A DNA stretch of 64,000 nt from NCBI RefSeq assembly GCF_004208525.1, contig NZ_SGIT01000001.1, forward strand, positions 434,001-498,000, given 5' to 3'. Position 1 is the first letter of the stretch; each line of letters starts with the position of its first letter. Below the pieces are notes generated by a model. It was not told the origin of the DNA. It searched no databases and saw nothing but the letters and a program-made list of their open reading frames with translations. Made by a program: the position numbers and the translations under genes. Positions 7,931 to 17,634 of this stretch are shown piece by piece. This DNA is from Sphingobacterium corticibacterium (GTDB lineage Bacteria > Bacteroidota > Bacteroidia > Sphingobacteriales > Sphingobacteriaceae).

Positions 7931-10084
7931 ATGGATAAACTCTTGCATCATATATCAGAGGCGTTTTCAACGCCCATTACGAATCCTGTTCTGGTTTTTA
8001 GCGTTATCCTCACTATTATTCTGATTTCTCCTATTATTTTGCGCCCGATTAAAGTGCCGGGTATTATCGGGTTGATTTTGTTTGGTGTGCTGTTAGGGCC
8101 TCATGGTTTGAACTGGCTGGCAAAGATTGATAAAGATACCCTACAAGGAAATGGTGTAGATGCTATTGACTTATTCTCGACTATTGGGCTCTTATATATC
8201 ATGTTTATCGCCGGATTGGAACTCGATATGAATGAGTTTAAGAAAACTAGAAATAAGAGTTTATTGTTTGGGTTTCTAACGTTCATTATTCCGATCAGCA
8301 TCGGATTTCCTGTTTGCCACTACTTGTTAGGCTATGATCTCTTGCCAAGTATATTGATAGCAAGTATGTTTGCAACACATACGCTGGTGTCCTATCCAAT
8401 TGTTAATAATTATGGTATCTCAAAACGGGAGGCAGTCGCCATTACCATAGGTGGTACAATATTAACCGATACGGCGGTGTTGATTATTCTTGCCGTTATT
8501 GTGGGAGCATCGCAAGGTGAAATCAATCAAGATTTTTGGGTGACTTTAGGTGTATCATTTGTGCTTTTTCTTTTTATTATGTTCGGCGTTATTCCGCGGA
8601 TAGCCAAATGGTTCTTTCAGAAGATCGAAAGCGAGAAGACAGCACATTATATTTTTGTCCTTGCCGTAGTTTTCTTTGCCGCTTTTCTTGCTGAAATTGC
8701 AGGGTTAGAACCTATCATCGGGGCGTTCGTTGCCGGATTAGCATTGAACAAATTAATACCACATTCCTCCGCGTTAATGAATCGGATAGAATTCATTGGG
8801 AACGCTATTTTTATTCCTTTCTTTTTAATCTCAGTAGGGATGATTGTAGATGTTAGCGTGTTAATGAAAGGGCCGATGGCACTTATCATCGCAGGAACAT
8901 TGACGGTTGTCGCCGTTACCGGTAAATTTTTAGCGGCTACGGCCACCAGTTTTCTTGCCAAATATGCTAGAAACGACAGAAACTTGATCTTCGGACTGAG
9001 TAATGCACATGCGGCGGCTACCTTGGCGATTATTATGGTCGGATATGACCGAGAGATTATAGATGAAAACGTATTAAATGGTACGATTGTGCTAATTCTT
9101 ATCACCTGTATCATCGCATCTTTGGTGACGGAGAATGCATCGCGTCGTATCGTGATGGCAGGGCATCAGGATGATGAACATATTGAACATGTTCCGGAGC
9201 ATGAAGAACGGTTGTTGCTACCCATAGCAAATTTGGATACCATGGAGCCGATTTTAGATTTTGCGACCTTGATAAAATCAAAAAAATCTCCCCACCCGCT
9301 GCATATATTGAGTGTTGTGGCAGATAATGAACAAGCGGAACGGAATATGGCAAATGCCCGGAAGAATTTGGATAGTATGGCAAAATATGCCTCTGGTTCA
9401 GAAACAGATGTGGAATTACTGTCGACAATAGATTTCAATATAGCCAGTGGTATTGGACGTACCTCGAAAGAAATATTAGCAGATTGTCTTATTCTGGGTT
9501 GGCCAAGTGCTACATCCTTTATTGATAAGATTGTAGGTGAGAAAACCGAAAGTATCTTAAATCGTACAAATACGAATCTGTTTATGTGCAAATTTGATAA
9601 TCCGTTTCTTTCCAATAAATCCATGATCATTTTTGTTCCACCACTAGCAGAATCAGAGAAAGGATTTGAGTATTGGATGGAAAAAATGTTAAAATTAGTT
9701 GGAGAATTAACGTTGCCACTCACATTTGTTTGTAATAAGCGTACACAACTGGCGATTTTGGAGGTATTGAAAATGCTCGAAACAAGTGTTCCATGCTCTT
9801 TTGATAATTATGAAGACTGGAATAATATTTATGGATTGGCAACCTTTAGCAATGCAGATGCATTATTGGTTTTTGTGTCTGCACGTTACGGTGATGTTTC
9901 TTATCGGGATTCGTTAGACGGGTTGGCAAAAAGGGTAGGACGCTATTTCAAGAAGCAAAATTTGATTTTGATTTTTCCAAGTCGTCGTGAAAATCAGCAT
10001 ATAGATGATTACGAAGATGTGAAGACAGCACCTATCTTCCGAAAAATTAGTCGGGAGATAGGTAATATGTTCACCAAAGAATAA
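7931..10084 (+). CDS. Kef-type cation:proton antiporter with C-terminal Usp-like domain
   Basis: The 717-residue membrane protein consists of a CPA2/Kef Na+/H+ exchanger domain (about residues 15-415, some 12-13 hydrophobic segments) and a soluble C-terminal half (about 430-717) that resembles universal-stress-type domains. The core carries VPGIIGLILFGVLLGPHG, and GLEPIIGAFVAGLALN typical of the ion-binding helix. The frame is open from 7874 (TTG), but the ATG at 7931 (MDKLLHHISEAF) gives the better start. It probably exchanges K+ or Na+ for protons to control cytoplasmic pH. It is convergent with the LacI gene, only 10 bp apart. Confidence 0.88.
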   Translation: MDKLLHHISEAFSTPITNPVLVFSVILTIILISPIILRPIKVPGIIGLILFGVLLGPHGLNWLAKIDKDTLQGNGVDAIDLFSTIGLLYIMFIAGLELDMNEFKKTRNKSLLFGFLTFIIPISIGFPVCHYLLGYDLLPSILIASMFATHTLVSYPIVNNYGISKREAVAITIGGTILTDTAVLIILAVIVGASQGEINQDFWVTLGVSFVLFLFIMFGVIPRIAKWFFQKIESEKTAHYIFVLAVVFFAAFLAEIAGLEPIIGAFVAGLALNKLIPHSSALMNRIEFIGNAIFIPFFLISVGMIVDVSVLMKGPMALIIAGTLTVVAVTGKFLAATATSFLAKYARNDRNLIFGLSNAHAAATLAIIMVGYDREIIDENVLNGTIVLILITCIIASLVTENASRRIVMAGHQDDEHIEHVPEHEERLLLPIANLDTMEPILDFATLIKSKKSPHPLHILSVVADNEQAERNMANARKNLDSMAKYASGSETDVELLSTIDFNIASGIGRTSKEILADCLILGWPSATSFIDKIVGEKTESILNRTNTNLFMCKFDNPFLSNKSMIIFVPPLAESEKGFEYWMEKMLKLVGELTLPLTFVCNKRTQLAILEVLKMLETSVPCSFDNYEDWNNIYGLATFSNADALLVFVSARYGDVSYRDSLDGLAKRVGRYFKKQNLILIFPSRRENQHIDDYEDVKTAPIFRKISREIGNMFTKE

Positions 10085-10094
10085 GATTATGCCA

Positions 10095-11120
10095 TTATCT
10101 ATTTCTCCGGTTGGTGGATTCTCTGGCCAAAAGCAGTGGTTCAAGCACTACCGGTTTTTGCTCTAAACGTGCAGAAACCGGTTGTTCGATAATTTTGAGA
10201 AACATTTTTGCACAGGCGACGCCTATTTTTAGTGCCTGTTGATCGATCGTGGAAAGACTTGGTATAATGTGTTCCGAGAAATTTTGATTGGCAAAACCGA
10301 TTACACCGATTTCGGGAGGTGTGATATTTTTATCGTGTAGCGCTTTAATAATGCCGAGAGCTACGTAGTCATCACCACCTATAATTGCGTCCGGGCGTTC
10401 TCGGAGTTTTAATAATTCATGTGTACCTACATAACCTCCTTCTACGTTTAGCTCCCCCAATATCGTATATCCAGGATTTGCCGGAAGACCAGCCTCTCGT
10501 AATGCACGTAAATATCCCTCATACCGTTCTTTAAAAATTTTGATCTTGTGTTTGGTGGTGATATAGGCTATTTTTCGATAACCTTCGTCCAGCAGATGCT
10601 TCGTAGCAATATAACCCGCGTGTAGATCATCGATCTTCACCATCGCGCATTGTAGGTCATCATGTGTCCGATCAAAAATGATAAGCGGTTTACCCTCCTC
10701 TTTGACTTTTTCAAAATGAGAGGGATCCTTTGTTTCTAACGACATAGAAGCGATTATACCATCTACTTGCGCTTCTAAAAGGGTGGTTATACCATTCTTT
10801 TCCGATACTAGGGACTCATTGGTTTGATATAGGAGAATGCTATAGCCAAATGATTTTAGAGATGTTTCGAGGGCATGAATAACCGATGCAAAAAATTGAA
10901 TCTGGGCGCTCGGAATCACCACACCAATAGTATATGTTTTGCCGGATGTAAGGGAGGAGGCAATTTTATTGGGGCGATAATTCAGACGCTGTGCTGTTTC
11001 CAGAACAGCCTTGCGGGTTGATTCGCTTATCGTCGATATATTATTTAATGCTCTGGATACAGTAGATACTGTGATATTGAGCTCTTTAGCAATGTCGTAG
11101 ACGGTCGTTTTCTTAGCCAA
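10095..11120 (-). CDS. LacI-family transcriptional regulator of the divergent xylose operon
   Basis: The 341-residue protein has an N-terminal LacI HTH (TVYDIAKELNITVSTVSRAL, about residues 6-25), a hinge helix (NKIASSLTSGKT), and a sugar-binding periplasmic-like domain (about 62-335). The start is TTG at 11120, supported by the standard LacI N-terminus. It is divergent from xylB-xylA-transporter. A consensus LacI-family operator at 11175-11190 lies between them, overlapping the xylB promoter and about 55 bp upstream of its own start. It is therefore probably the xylose-responsive repressor, possibly autoregulated. The effector is inferred from the neighbours, not from the protein. Confidence 0.92.
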   Translation of the reverse strand: MAKKTTVYDIAKELNITVSTVSRALNNISTISESTRKAVLETAQRLNYRPNKIASSLTSGKTYTIGVVIPSAQIQFFASVIHALETSLKSFGYSILLYQTNESLVSEKNGITTLLEAQVDGIIASMSLETKDPSHFEKVKEEGKPLIIFDRTHDDLQCAMVKIDDLHAGYIATKHLLDEGYRKIAYITTKHKIKIFKERYEGYLRALREAGLPANPGYTILGELNVEGGYVGTHELLKLRERPDAIIGGDDYVALGIIKALHDKNITPPEIGVIGFANQNFSEHIIPSLSTIDQQALKIGVACAKMFLKIIEQPVSARLEQKPVVLEPLLLARESTNRRNR

Positions 11121-11143
11121 AATAAAATCTTTTAAATTTAATT

Positions 11144-11175
11144 TTTGTAAATATAAAATTTATTAAATAATTTTA
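11144..11175 (+). promoter_or_regulatory. Predicted promoter of the xylB-xylA-symporter operon
   Basis: The -33 element TTTG (11144-11147) is followed by a 20-bp spacer and TAATTTTA (11168-11175), close to TAnnTTTG. The -7 element touches the operator at 11175-11190, so a bound repressor would block initiation. Confidence 0.6.
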
Positions 11176-11190
11176 TGCAAGCGGTTGCAT
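11175..11190. promoter_or_regulatory. LacI-family operator in the xylose divergon
   Basis: ATGCAAGCGGTTGCAT contains TGCAA-G-CG-G-TTGCA, a LacI/CcpA-type operator with the central CpG and matching half-sites (6 bp each side). It overlaps the predicted xylB transcription start and lies near the -33 region of the lacI-type gene. Confidence 0.82.
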
Positions 11191-11219
11191 GCTGTGACCA
11201 GCTTTTAAGATATACGAAC

Positions 11220-12707
11220 ATGTTATTATTAGGGATAGATTTAGGTACATCATCTATTAAGGTTTCTGTTGTAGATGCAGCGACAAATACCAAAATAGTG
11301 TCCACGAGTTTTCCGGAATCAGAGGCTGCGATATTATCAGCGAAAGTCGGATGGGCGGAACAGGATCCACTGACGTGGTGGTCTGACACAAAAGAAGCTA
11401 TTAAAAAAGCACATCAGAGCGGGTTGTATAATCCCAAAGACATAGGTGCTATTGGTATTGCGTACCAGATGCATGGTCTGGTGGTGGTGGATAAAGCGCA
11501 CAAGCCGCTGCGAAATGCCATTATTTGGTGTGATAGCCGGGCGGTGGAACTCGGAAATGAAGCCTTTTCCCAATTAAAAGAACAAGCCTTTTTAGGAGCA
11601 CATTTAAATTCTCCCGGAAATTTTACAGCTTCCAAGCTGGCATGGGTTAAGCAATACGAGCCGGAGCTATATGAACAAATATACAAGTTTATGTTACCCG
11701 GCGATTATTTGAGCATGTGTTTCACGGGAGAAATAAATTCGAATGTAAGTTCGATATCAGAGGGGATTTTATGGAATTTTGAAAAGCACCAGTTATCTGA
11801 ATCTCTATTGAATCATTATGGTATTCATGCGGATCTGGTTCCCCAACTGCTTCCGGTTTTTTCGACCTATGGCAAAATTCTTCCTCGTGTAGCCGATGAA
11901 CTAGGTTTCTCGTCGGATGTCGTTGTGAGCTTTAAAGCGGGGGATCAGCCGAATAATGCCCTTTCTTTGAATGTATTTGAACCAGGAGAAGTAGCCGCTA
12001 CGGCAGGTACCTCGGGTGTTATATACGCGGTGACAGATAAATTGGTTTACGATAAACAATCTCGAGTGAACACCTTTGCTCATGTAAACTATCAAGACAA
12101 TAATCCTAACCTAGGTGTGCTATTGTGTATTAATGGGACGGGGATTCAGAATAGCTGGTTGAAAAAAATAACAGCAATGGGTTATGATTATCCGCAAATC
12201 AATGAACGCGCGGCTGCAGTCCCTATAGGTTCAGAGGGGGTACAAATACTGCCTTTCGGTAACGGTGCAGAGCGGATGTTGTTGAATAAAACGGTGCATG
12301 CCCACATCGAAAATTTGGATTTTGTGCGTCACGATGCGGCTCATCTTTGGCGGGCAGCGCAGGAAGGAATTGCATTTGCATTCCGATATGGGCTGGATAT
12401 TATGCGGGAAAACGGTATCCAACCGGCAATCATCCGGGCGGGACACGCTAATCTATTTCTGAGTCCCGTATTTCAACAATCTTTTGCCGGTGCTACCGGT
12501 GTTGGGGTAGAGCTATATGACAATGATGGCAGTGTTGGTGCGGCATTAGGAGCCGGATTAGGAGCCGGTATATATCGTAATCGTAGCGAGGCGTTCTCTG
12601 GGCTCAAAAAGCATGTTACTATCGAACCCACAGATGTCGAACGCTATCACGAATTATACGGTAAATGGAAAAAAAGCCTGGAATATAAATTATCAAAAAA
12701 CAAATAG
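11220..12707 (+). CDS. xylB: Xylulokinase (FGGY family)
   Basis: The 495-residue enzyme phosphorylates D-xylulose to xylulose-5-phosphate. The start is the ATG at 11220, because the true N-terminus MLLLGIDLGTSSIKVSV begins there; an in-frame ATG at 11175 lies inside the operator. FGGY motifs seen are GIDLGTSSIK (phosphate 1), MHGLVVVD, WCDSRA (about residues 98-103), AGDQPNNA (substrate domain), AATAGTSGVIYA, and the C-terminal GAALGAGLGAG. The stop codon is immediately followed by the xylA ATG, so the two are co-transcribed. Xylulokinase is preferred over ribulokinase because of its coupling to xylA. Confidence 0.95.
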   Translation: MLLLGIDLGTSSIKVSVVDAATNTKIVSTSFPESEAAILSAKVGWAEQDPLTWWSDTKEAIKKAHQSGLYNPKDIGAIGIAYQMHGLVVVDKAHKPLRNAIIWCDSRAVELGNEAFSQLKEQAFLGAHLNSPGNFTASKLAWVKQYEPELYEQIYKFMLPGDYLSMCFTGEINSNVSSISEGILWNFEKHQLSESLLNHYGIHADLVPQLLPVFSTYGKILPRVADELGFSSDVVVSFKAGDQPNNALSLNVFEPGEVAATAGTSGVIYAVTDKLVYDKQSRVNTFAHVNYQDNNPNLGVLLCINGTGIQNSWLKKITAMGYDYPQINERAAAVPIGSEGVQILPFGNGAERMLLNKTVHAHIENLDFVRHDAAHLWRAAQEGIAFAFRYGLDIMRENGIQPAIIRAGHANLFLSPVFQQSFAGATGVGVELYDNDGSVGAALGAGLGAGIYRNRSEAFSGLKKHVTIEPTDVERYHELYGKWKKSLEYKLSKNK

Positions 12708-14036
12708 ATGAACATTTTATTAGGAAATCACGAGTATTTCAAAAACATCGGACAAGTAAAATACGAAGGTAAGGATTCAGATAATCCACTTGCTTTTCGT
12801 TGGTATGATGCATCCCGCGTTGTAGCGGGAAAGACAATGGCAGAACACTTTAAATTTGCCTGTGCCTACTGGCATTCTTTCAATGCGAACGGATCAGATC
12901 CCTTCGGTGGTCCAACCTTATTTTTTTCCTGGGATAAAAAAGAGACAATTCTAGAACGTGCAAAAGATAAAATGGATGCTGCTTTTGAGTTTATGACGAA
13001 AATGCAGCTTCCTTATTATTGTTTTCATGATGTGGACTTGATAGACCATACGGAAAATATAGCCGAGAATGAACGCCATATGGAACAGATTGTGGAATAT
13101 GCAAGAGAAAAGCAGCAACAAAGCGGTGTGAAGTTATTGTGGGGTACGGCGAACCTGTTTAGTCACCATCGTTATATGAATGGGGCAGCTACAAATCCAG
13201 ATTTCCATGTGCTAGCTCATGGTGGAGCACAAGTAAAAGCTGCCATAGATGCGACGATTGCTTTGGGGGGTGAAAACTATGTTTTCTGGGGAGGACGTGA
13301 AGGTTATATGTCTTTGTTAAACACAAATATGAAGCGAGAACAAGAACATCTTGCACGTTTTCTTCATATGGCAAAAGACTATGCTAGAAAGCAAGGTTTT
13401 ACGGGAACTTTTCTGATTGAGCCTAAACCGTGTGAGCCCACAAAACACCAGTATGATTATGATGCTGCTACGGTGATCGGCTTTCTGCGTCAATTTGATC
13501 TATTGGAAGACTTTAAGCTAAATCTAGAGGTAAATCATGCCACGTTAGCAGGCCATACTTTTCAACATGAACTGCAAGTAGCAGCAGATGCCGGTTTATT
13601 GGGTTCTATTGATGCGAATCGTGGCGATTACCAAAATGGATGGGATACTGATCAGTTTCCCAACAACTTAAACGAACTTGCTGAAGCGTTACTTATCATC
13701 TTGGAAGCCGGAGGTTTGCAAGGAGGGGGCGTAAACTTTGATGCTAAAATACGCCGGAATTCCACCGATCCTGTCGATTTGTTCCATGCACACATAGGGG
13801 GGATGGATAATTTCGCAAGAGCGCTGATCATAGCCGATAATATTTTGCAGCACTCGGATTATAAAAAGACACGAAAAGAACGATACAATAGTTTTGACAA
13901 TGGTATGGGAGCTGAGTTTGAAACTGGTAAATTACAGTTGGAAGATCTAAGGAGCTACGCCATGCAGCACGGAGAGCCAACATTAACCAGTGGTAAACAA
14001 GAATATATTGAAAATATCATAAATCGATTTATTTAA
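12708..14036 (+). CDS. xylA: Xylose isomerase
   Basis: The 442-residue protein interconverts D-xylose and D-xylulose in the cytoplasm with divalent metals. Recognisable motifs are FHDVDLI (the catalytic His region, about residue 105), [32 protein letters not shown] with the metal-binding Glu, [15 protein letters not shown], and SIDANRGD with the metal-binding Asp. The length and the N-terminal VKYEGKDS are typical of class II (Bacteroidetes/anaerobic fungal type) xylose isomerases. It starts directly after the xylB stop codon without any spacer and is followed 47 bp later by the symporter. Confidence 0.97.
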   Translation: MNILLGNHEYFKNIGQVKYEGKDSDNPLAFRWYDASRVVAGKTMAEHFKFACAYWHSFNANGSDPFGGPTLFFSWDKKETILERAKDKMDAAFEFMTKMQLPYYCFHDVDLIDHTENIAENERHMEQIVEYAREKQQQSGVKLLWGTANLFSHHRYMNGAATNPDFHVLAHGGAQVKAAIDATIALGGENYVFWGGREGYMSLLNTNMKREQEHLARFLHMAKDYARKQGFTGTFLIEPKPCEPTKHQYDYDAATVIGFLRQFDLLEDFKLNLEVNHATLAGHTFQHELQVAADAGLLGSIDANRGDYQNGWDTDQFPNNLNELAEALLIILEAGGLQGGGVNFDAKIRRNSTDPVDLFHAHIGGMDNFARALIIADNILQHSDYKKTRKERYNSFDNGMGAEFETGKLQLEDLRSYAMQHGEPTLTSGKQEYIENIINRFI

Positions 14037-14083
14037 TTTATAAATTCTTTTATTACCTTAGCGGCCGGGATCAAATAAACCGT

Positions 14084-15766
14084 ATGAATAATATATTATC
14101 AACTCCAGACTATTTAGTTTTCCTCGTGTATTTCGTGATTGTTGCCACGTATGGTATCTGGGTCTATAACAAAAAAAGATCAAAGGTAGCCGGAGGAGAC
14201 TCTAAAGATTATTTTCTTGCAGAGGGCTCCCTGACGTGGTGGGCCATTGGTGCATCATTGATTGCTTCCAATATTTCAGCAGAGCAGTTCATTGGTATGA
14301 GCGGTTCGGGCTTTAAAATGGGGCTGGCAATAGCGACGTATGAGTGGATGGCTGCAATTACATTAATCATTGTAGCCGTGTTCTTTATACCCGTTTATCT
14401 AAAGAACAAAATTTTCACGATGCCACAATTCCTGCATAAGCGTTATAACGGAACAGTGGCCATGATTATGGCTGTTTTTTGGTTAGCACTATATGTAGTG
14501 GTCAATTTAACATCCATTTTGTATTTAGGTGCTTTGGCCGTCAGCAGTATATCCGGATTTAGTCTGGAATTCTGTATGTATGCGATCGCCATATTCGCCG
14601 TCATTATAACCCTAGGCGGAATGAAAGTGATTGGATACACGGACGTTATCCAGGTATTCTTCCTGATTCTTGGTGGTTTAGCAACGACCTATCTAGCGTT
14701 GAGCTTAGTTTCTGAACACTATGGTAGCGATGGTGTATTGAATGGCTATGCTATCATGACCGATAAAGCTTCCGAGCATTTCGAGATGATTTTTGCGAAA
14801 GATAACGAGAACTATCTGGATTTACCGGGGTTGTCCGTGTTGATTGGTGGTATGTGGATCGTAAACCTCAACTATTGGGGCTGTAATCAATATATTACGC
14901 AACGGGCGCTAGGCGCTGATTTAAAAACAGCGCGCAATGGAATCTTATTTGCTGCTTTCCTGAAATTGTTGATGCCGGTTATCGTTGTATTGCCGGGGAT
15001 TGCTGCCTATGTTCTTTGGAAAGATGGACATTTCCAGGCGGAGATGCTCCAAGGAGGGGAAGTCAATCCGGATCGTGCTTATCCCGTGTTGTTAAACTTG
15101 CTGCCATCGGGCTTGAAAGGTTTATCATTTGCAGCATTAACGGCGGCGGTAGTCGCTTCGTTGGCCGGGAAGGCAAACAGTGTCGCTACGATATTCTCGC
15201 TTGATATATATCAGAAAGTATTCAATAAGACGGCTTCTGAAAGACAATTGGTCAATACGGGTAAAATCACCATTATTGTATCGATGATATTGGCAGTACT
15301 AATTGCACCTCATCTGGGTATTGATAAGAAAGGCGGTTTTCAGTATATTCAGGAATATACCGGTTTCGTATCGCCTGGTATTTTTGCGATGTTTATTCTT
15401 GGTTTCTTCTGGAAGAAAACCACTTCCAATGCCGCGCTGTTTGCTACGATCGGTGGGTTCCTGTTATCCGTTTTCTTTAAATTCCTGCCGAATTTTGCAG
15501 ATTTATCTTTCTTGAATACAACTGGTTTTGCGGTCGTAAACCCGGCAAGTGGTCTATATGAGATCCCGTTCCTTGATCGTATGGGATTTGTATTTATCAT
15601 TTGTATTGTTGGTATGTATATCATTAGTAAAATAGAAAATGCTAAAGGAGTTGTGCCAAACGGTTTGGAGGTCGATACCAAGATGTTCAAGGCACACCCT
15701 GGCTTTGTCGTGGGTGCGCTCATCGTGGCTTTGGCGACCGCTGCGTTATATATCATGTATTGGTAG
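14084..15766 (+). CDS. Sodium/sugar symporter (SSS family), probable xylose transporter
   Basis: The 560-residue inner-membrane protein has about 14 hydrophobic segments and SSS-family features: DYFLAEGSLTWWAIGASLIA and SNISAEQFIGMSGSGF near the N-terminus (about residues 42-80), and NLNYWGCNQYITQRALGA (about 260-277), which resembles the SGLT/vSGLT sugar-binding region. It is the third gene of the xylB-xylA operon, so D-xylose is the most likely substrate, although other pentoses or hexoses are possible. A strong palindromic terminator follows. Confidence 0.92.
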   Translation: MNNILSTPDYLVFLVYFVIVATYGIWVYNKKRSKVAGGDSKDYFLAEGSLTWWAIGASLIASNISAEQFIGMSGSGFKMGLAIATYEWMAAITLIIVAVFFIPVYLKNKIFTMPQFLHKRYNGTVAMIMAVFWLALYVVVNLTSILYLGALAVSSISGFSLEFCMYAIAIFAVIITLGGMKVIGYTDVIQVFFLILGGLATTYLALSLVSEHYGSDGVLNGYAIMTDKASEHFEMIFAKDNENYLDLPGLSVLIGGMWIVNLNYWGCNQYITQRALGADLKTARNGILFAAFLKLLMPVIVVLPGIAAYVLWKDGHFQAEMLQGGEVNPDRAYPVLLNLLPSGLKGLSFAALTAAVVASLAGKANSVATIFSLDIYQKVFNKTASERQLVNTGKITIIVSMILAVLIAPHLGIDKKGGFQYIQEYTGFVSPGIFAMFILGFFWKKTTSNAALFATIGGFLLSVFFKFLPNFADLSFLNTTGFAVVNPASGLYEIPFLDRMGFVFIICIVGMYIISKIENAKGVVPNGLEVDTKMFKAHPGFVVGALIVALATAALYIMYW

Positions 15767-15807
15767 TCGGAATCGCGACAATTGGATAGTGTTCAATAAA
15801 ACAACAG

Positions 15808-15841
15808 GTAGAGACGCAATATATTGCGTCTCTACTTTTTT
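15808..15841. terminator. Bidirectional palindromic terminator
   Basis: A perfect 28-nt palindrome (15808-15835, half-site GTAGAGACGCAATA) is followed by TTTTT. It separates the xylose operon from the convergent epimerase gene. The epimerase stop codon (15832-15834) lies within it. Confidence 0.85.
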
Positions 15842-16854
15842 ATAATGCCAATGCCAGGAGCACTGGGTAGTATACACCGACCTTCGTATATTTGCATACC
15901 CTTATATACATCGTTGCTAATTAATAGGGCACCGTCAAGATCCGCCCAATCTACCAGAGGAGCTAACTGCGCGGCAGCAGAAATTGCACATGATGTTTCT
16001 GTCATGCAGCCAAGCATGACTTTCATATCCAAAGCCTTTGCCAATTCGGCCATTTTTTTTGCCTCGCGCATGCCTGTACATTTCATGAGCTTAATGTTTA
16101 TACCGGTATAGATATCTTTTAAACTGATAATATCGTCGTACCGCTGACATCCTTCATCGGCAATGGTTGGAATCGGAGAACGCTCTGTTAGCCAAGCTAT
16201 ATCGTCTATTTGTTCCTTAGGCATGGGCTGTTCAAGAAAGACCACATTTTGTTCAGAGAGCCAATAGGTCATCTCCAGCGCCTGCTCTTTATTGGTCCAA
16301 CCTTGATTGACATCGGCACATAAAGGAACATCCGTCATAGACCGAATGGTATTGATCATCATTTTGTCTGTATCGAGGCCGAGTTTAACTTTCAAAATCT
16401 TAAATTGATCCGCTTCTGCCACTTTTCTGCGCACGATCTCTTCCGTGTCAATTCCTATTGTAAAAGAAGTGGGCGGAATAAGCTTAGGATTTAACCCCCA
16501 GATTTTATAGAAAGGTTCTCCCATAAGTTTGCCTAATAAATCGTGTAGGGCGATATCTATGCAAGCTTTCGCTGCGGTATTCTTTTCTTGAATATGATCT
16601 ATATAATGCAATATCTCCGCTGTCTCAAAAGGGGAGCTGAATGTCGATAGATCAATGCTGTTTAGCAAATTGATGACGCTCTCCTGAGACTCGCCAAGAT
16701 AAGGAGGCATACTGGCTTCACCATAACCGACTACCCCATCATATTCCAGTTCTATCAAAACAACTGGTGTTGTTGTCCGACTGAAAGACGCTACCGTGAA
16801 TACATGTTTCATTTCCAGTGTATAAGGTCGGAAACGTAAAATAAATTTCCCCAT
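15832..16854 (-). CDS. Dipeptide epimerase (enolase superfamily, L-Ala-D/L-Glu epimerase type)
   Basis: The product is 340 residues from the ATG at 16854. The frame extends to an ATG at 16884 and a TTG at 16893, but a promoter -7 match covers 16891-16898, and MGKFILRFRPYTLEMKHVFT is the normal family N-terminus. The muconate-lactonizing subgroup signature is present: paired lysine KVKLG, metal ligands in CADVNQGW, FLEQPM and IADEG, and the opposite catalytic Lys in NIKLMKCTG. A C-terminal DLDGAL motif also fits dipeptide epimerases. It probably racemises Ala-Glu from recycled peptidoglycan. The exact dipeptide specificity cannot be read. Confidence 0.87.
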   Translation of the reverse strand: MGKFILRFRPYTLEMKHVFTVASFSRTTTPVVLIELEYDGVVGYGEASMPPYLGESQESVINLLNSIDLSTFSSPFETAEILHYIDHIQEKNTAAKACIDIALHDLLGKLMGEPFYKIWGLNPKLIPPTSFTIGIDTEEIVRRKVAEADQFKILKVKLGLDTDKMMINTIRSMTDVPLCADVNQGWTNKEQALEMTYWLSEQNVVFLEQPMPKEQIDDIAWLTERSPIPTIADEGCQRYDDIISLKDIYTGINIKLMKCTGMREAKKMAELAKALDMKVMLGCMTETSCAISAAAQLAPLVDWADLDGALLISNDVYKGMQIYEGRCILPSAPGIGIIKK

Positions 16855-16890
16855 TTCTCGGGTATGCCATATTGGTGCTTGCATTTTCTT

Positions 16891-16898
16891 CAAATTTA
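16891..16898 (-). promoter_or_regulatory. -7 promoter element of the dipeptide epimerase gene
   Basis: The minus strand reads TAAATTTG, an exact TAnnTTTG match. It covers the upstream TTG start candidate and so favours the ATG at 16854 (or at 16884). Confidence 0.5.
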
Positions 16899-16921
16899 TA
16901 CTTAACGAAAATATACACTTT

Positions 16922-16951
16922 TTTGTATACCTAAAATCTATTCTATTTTTA
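16922..16951 (+). promoter_or_regulatory. Predicted promoter of msrA
   Basis: TTTG (16922-16925), an 18-bp spacer, and TATTTTTA (16944-16951), one base off TAnnTTTG, lie 24 bp before the msrA ATG. It is back-to-back with the epimerase promoter. Confidence 0.55.
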
Positions 16952-16975
16952 AATTCTTCCTTGTATCTTTATCTT

Positions 16976-17488
16976 ATGAAAGCAACATTTGGAGGAGGAT
17001 GTTTTTGGTGTACCGAAGTGATATTCCAAAACATAGAAGGAGTTCGTAGTGTTTTACCCGGTTACATGGGCGGGAAAACTGATAACCCGACGTATAAAGA
17101 AGTCTGCAATGGTGATACAGACCATGTTGAAGTTATACAACTGGATTTTGATGAAACTAAAGTAGATTTCAACGCCTTATTAAAAGTATTTTTTAAAGCG
17201 CATGATCCCACGACATTAAACAGACAGGGAAATGATGTGGGCACACAGTACCGCTCTGTTGTTTTTTATCATGACGAAACACAGAAAGAAGCGACTGCGC
17301 GCTTTATCAAGGAATTAGACAAACAAGCTATTTTTGCTGATCCTATAGTAACGGCAGTAGAGCCAGCAGTTACATTTTGGGAGGCGGAAGACTACCACCA
17401 CGATTATTTTAATCAAAATCCGGGTAATCCATATTGTGCTGCTGTTATCGCTCCTAAACTACAGAAGTTTTTGAAAGAATATAAGTAA
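16976..17488 (+). CDS. msrA: Peptide methionine sulfoxide reductase MsrA
   Basis: The 170-residue enzyme reduces methionine-S-sulfoxide in proteins. The catalytic Cys9 is in the signature GGGCFWCTE. Further family blocks are GVRSVLPGYMGG, VCNGDTDHVEV, LLKVFFKAHDPTTLNRQGNDVGTQYRS and AEDYHHDYF. The start at ATG 16976 gives MKATFGGGCFW; the in-frame TTG at 16961 is less likely. No signal peptide is seen, so it is cytoplasmic. It forms a monocistronic unit with its own promoter and terminator. No MsrB is adjacent. Confidence 0.97.
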   Translation: MKATFGGGCFWCTEVIFQNIEGVRSVLPGYMGGKTDNPTYKEVCNGDTDHVEVIQLDFDETKVDFNALLKVFFKAHDPTTLNRQGNDVGTQYRSVVFYHDETQKEATARFIKELDKQAIFADPIVTAVEPAVTFWEAEDYHHDYFNQNPGNPYCAAVIAPKLQKFLKEYK

Positions 17489-17525
17489 AATACATACACC
17501 ACTTCTTTCATAAAAAACTTTGTCA

Positions 17526-17550
17526 AACCTCGTTAATACGAGGTTTTTTT
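17526..17550 (+). terminator. Terminator after msrA
   Basis: AACCTCG (17526-17532) pairs with CGAGGTT (17539-17545) around a 6-base loop and is followed by a run of T. Confidence 0.82.
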
Positions 17551-17634
17551 ATTGCTCTACAAAAAAATATCTTTCCTGCATTCATTTTAGACATTTTTGA
17601 ACGATAATCCAACCTCGTGAATTCGGTACGATAC

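Noticed and set aside
8647..9114. 155-codon minus-strand frame inside the antiporter gene
   Set aside because: Antisense shadow of a well-defined membrane protein; rich in I, A and N with no family pattern.
9166..9723. 185-codon minus-strand frame inside the antiporter gene
   Set aside because: Antisense to the conserved C-terminal domain of the antiporter; no start context and no recognisable motif.
11175..11219. N-terminal extension of xylulokinase from the ATG at 11175
   Set aside because: The codons lie in a LacI operator and downstream of the predicted -7 element, and the FGGY N-terminus starts at 11220.
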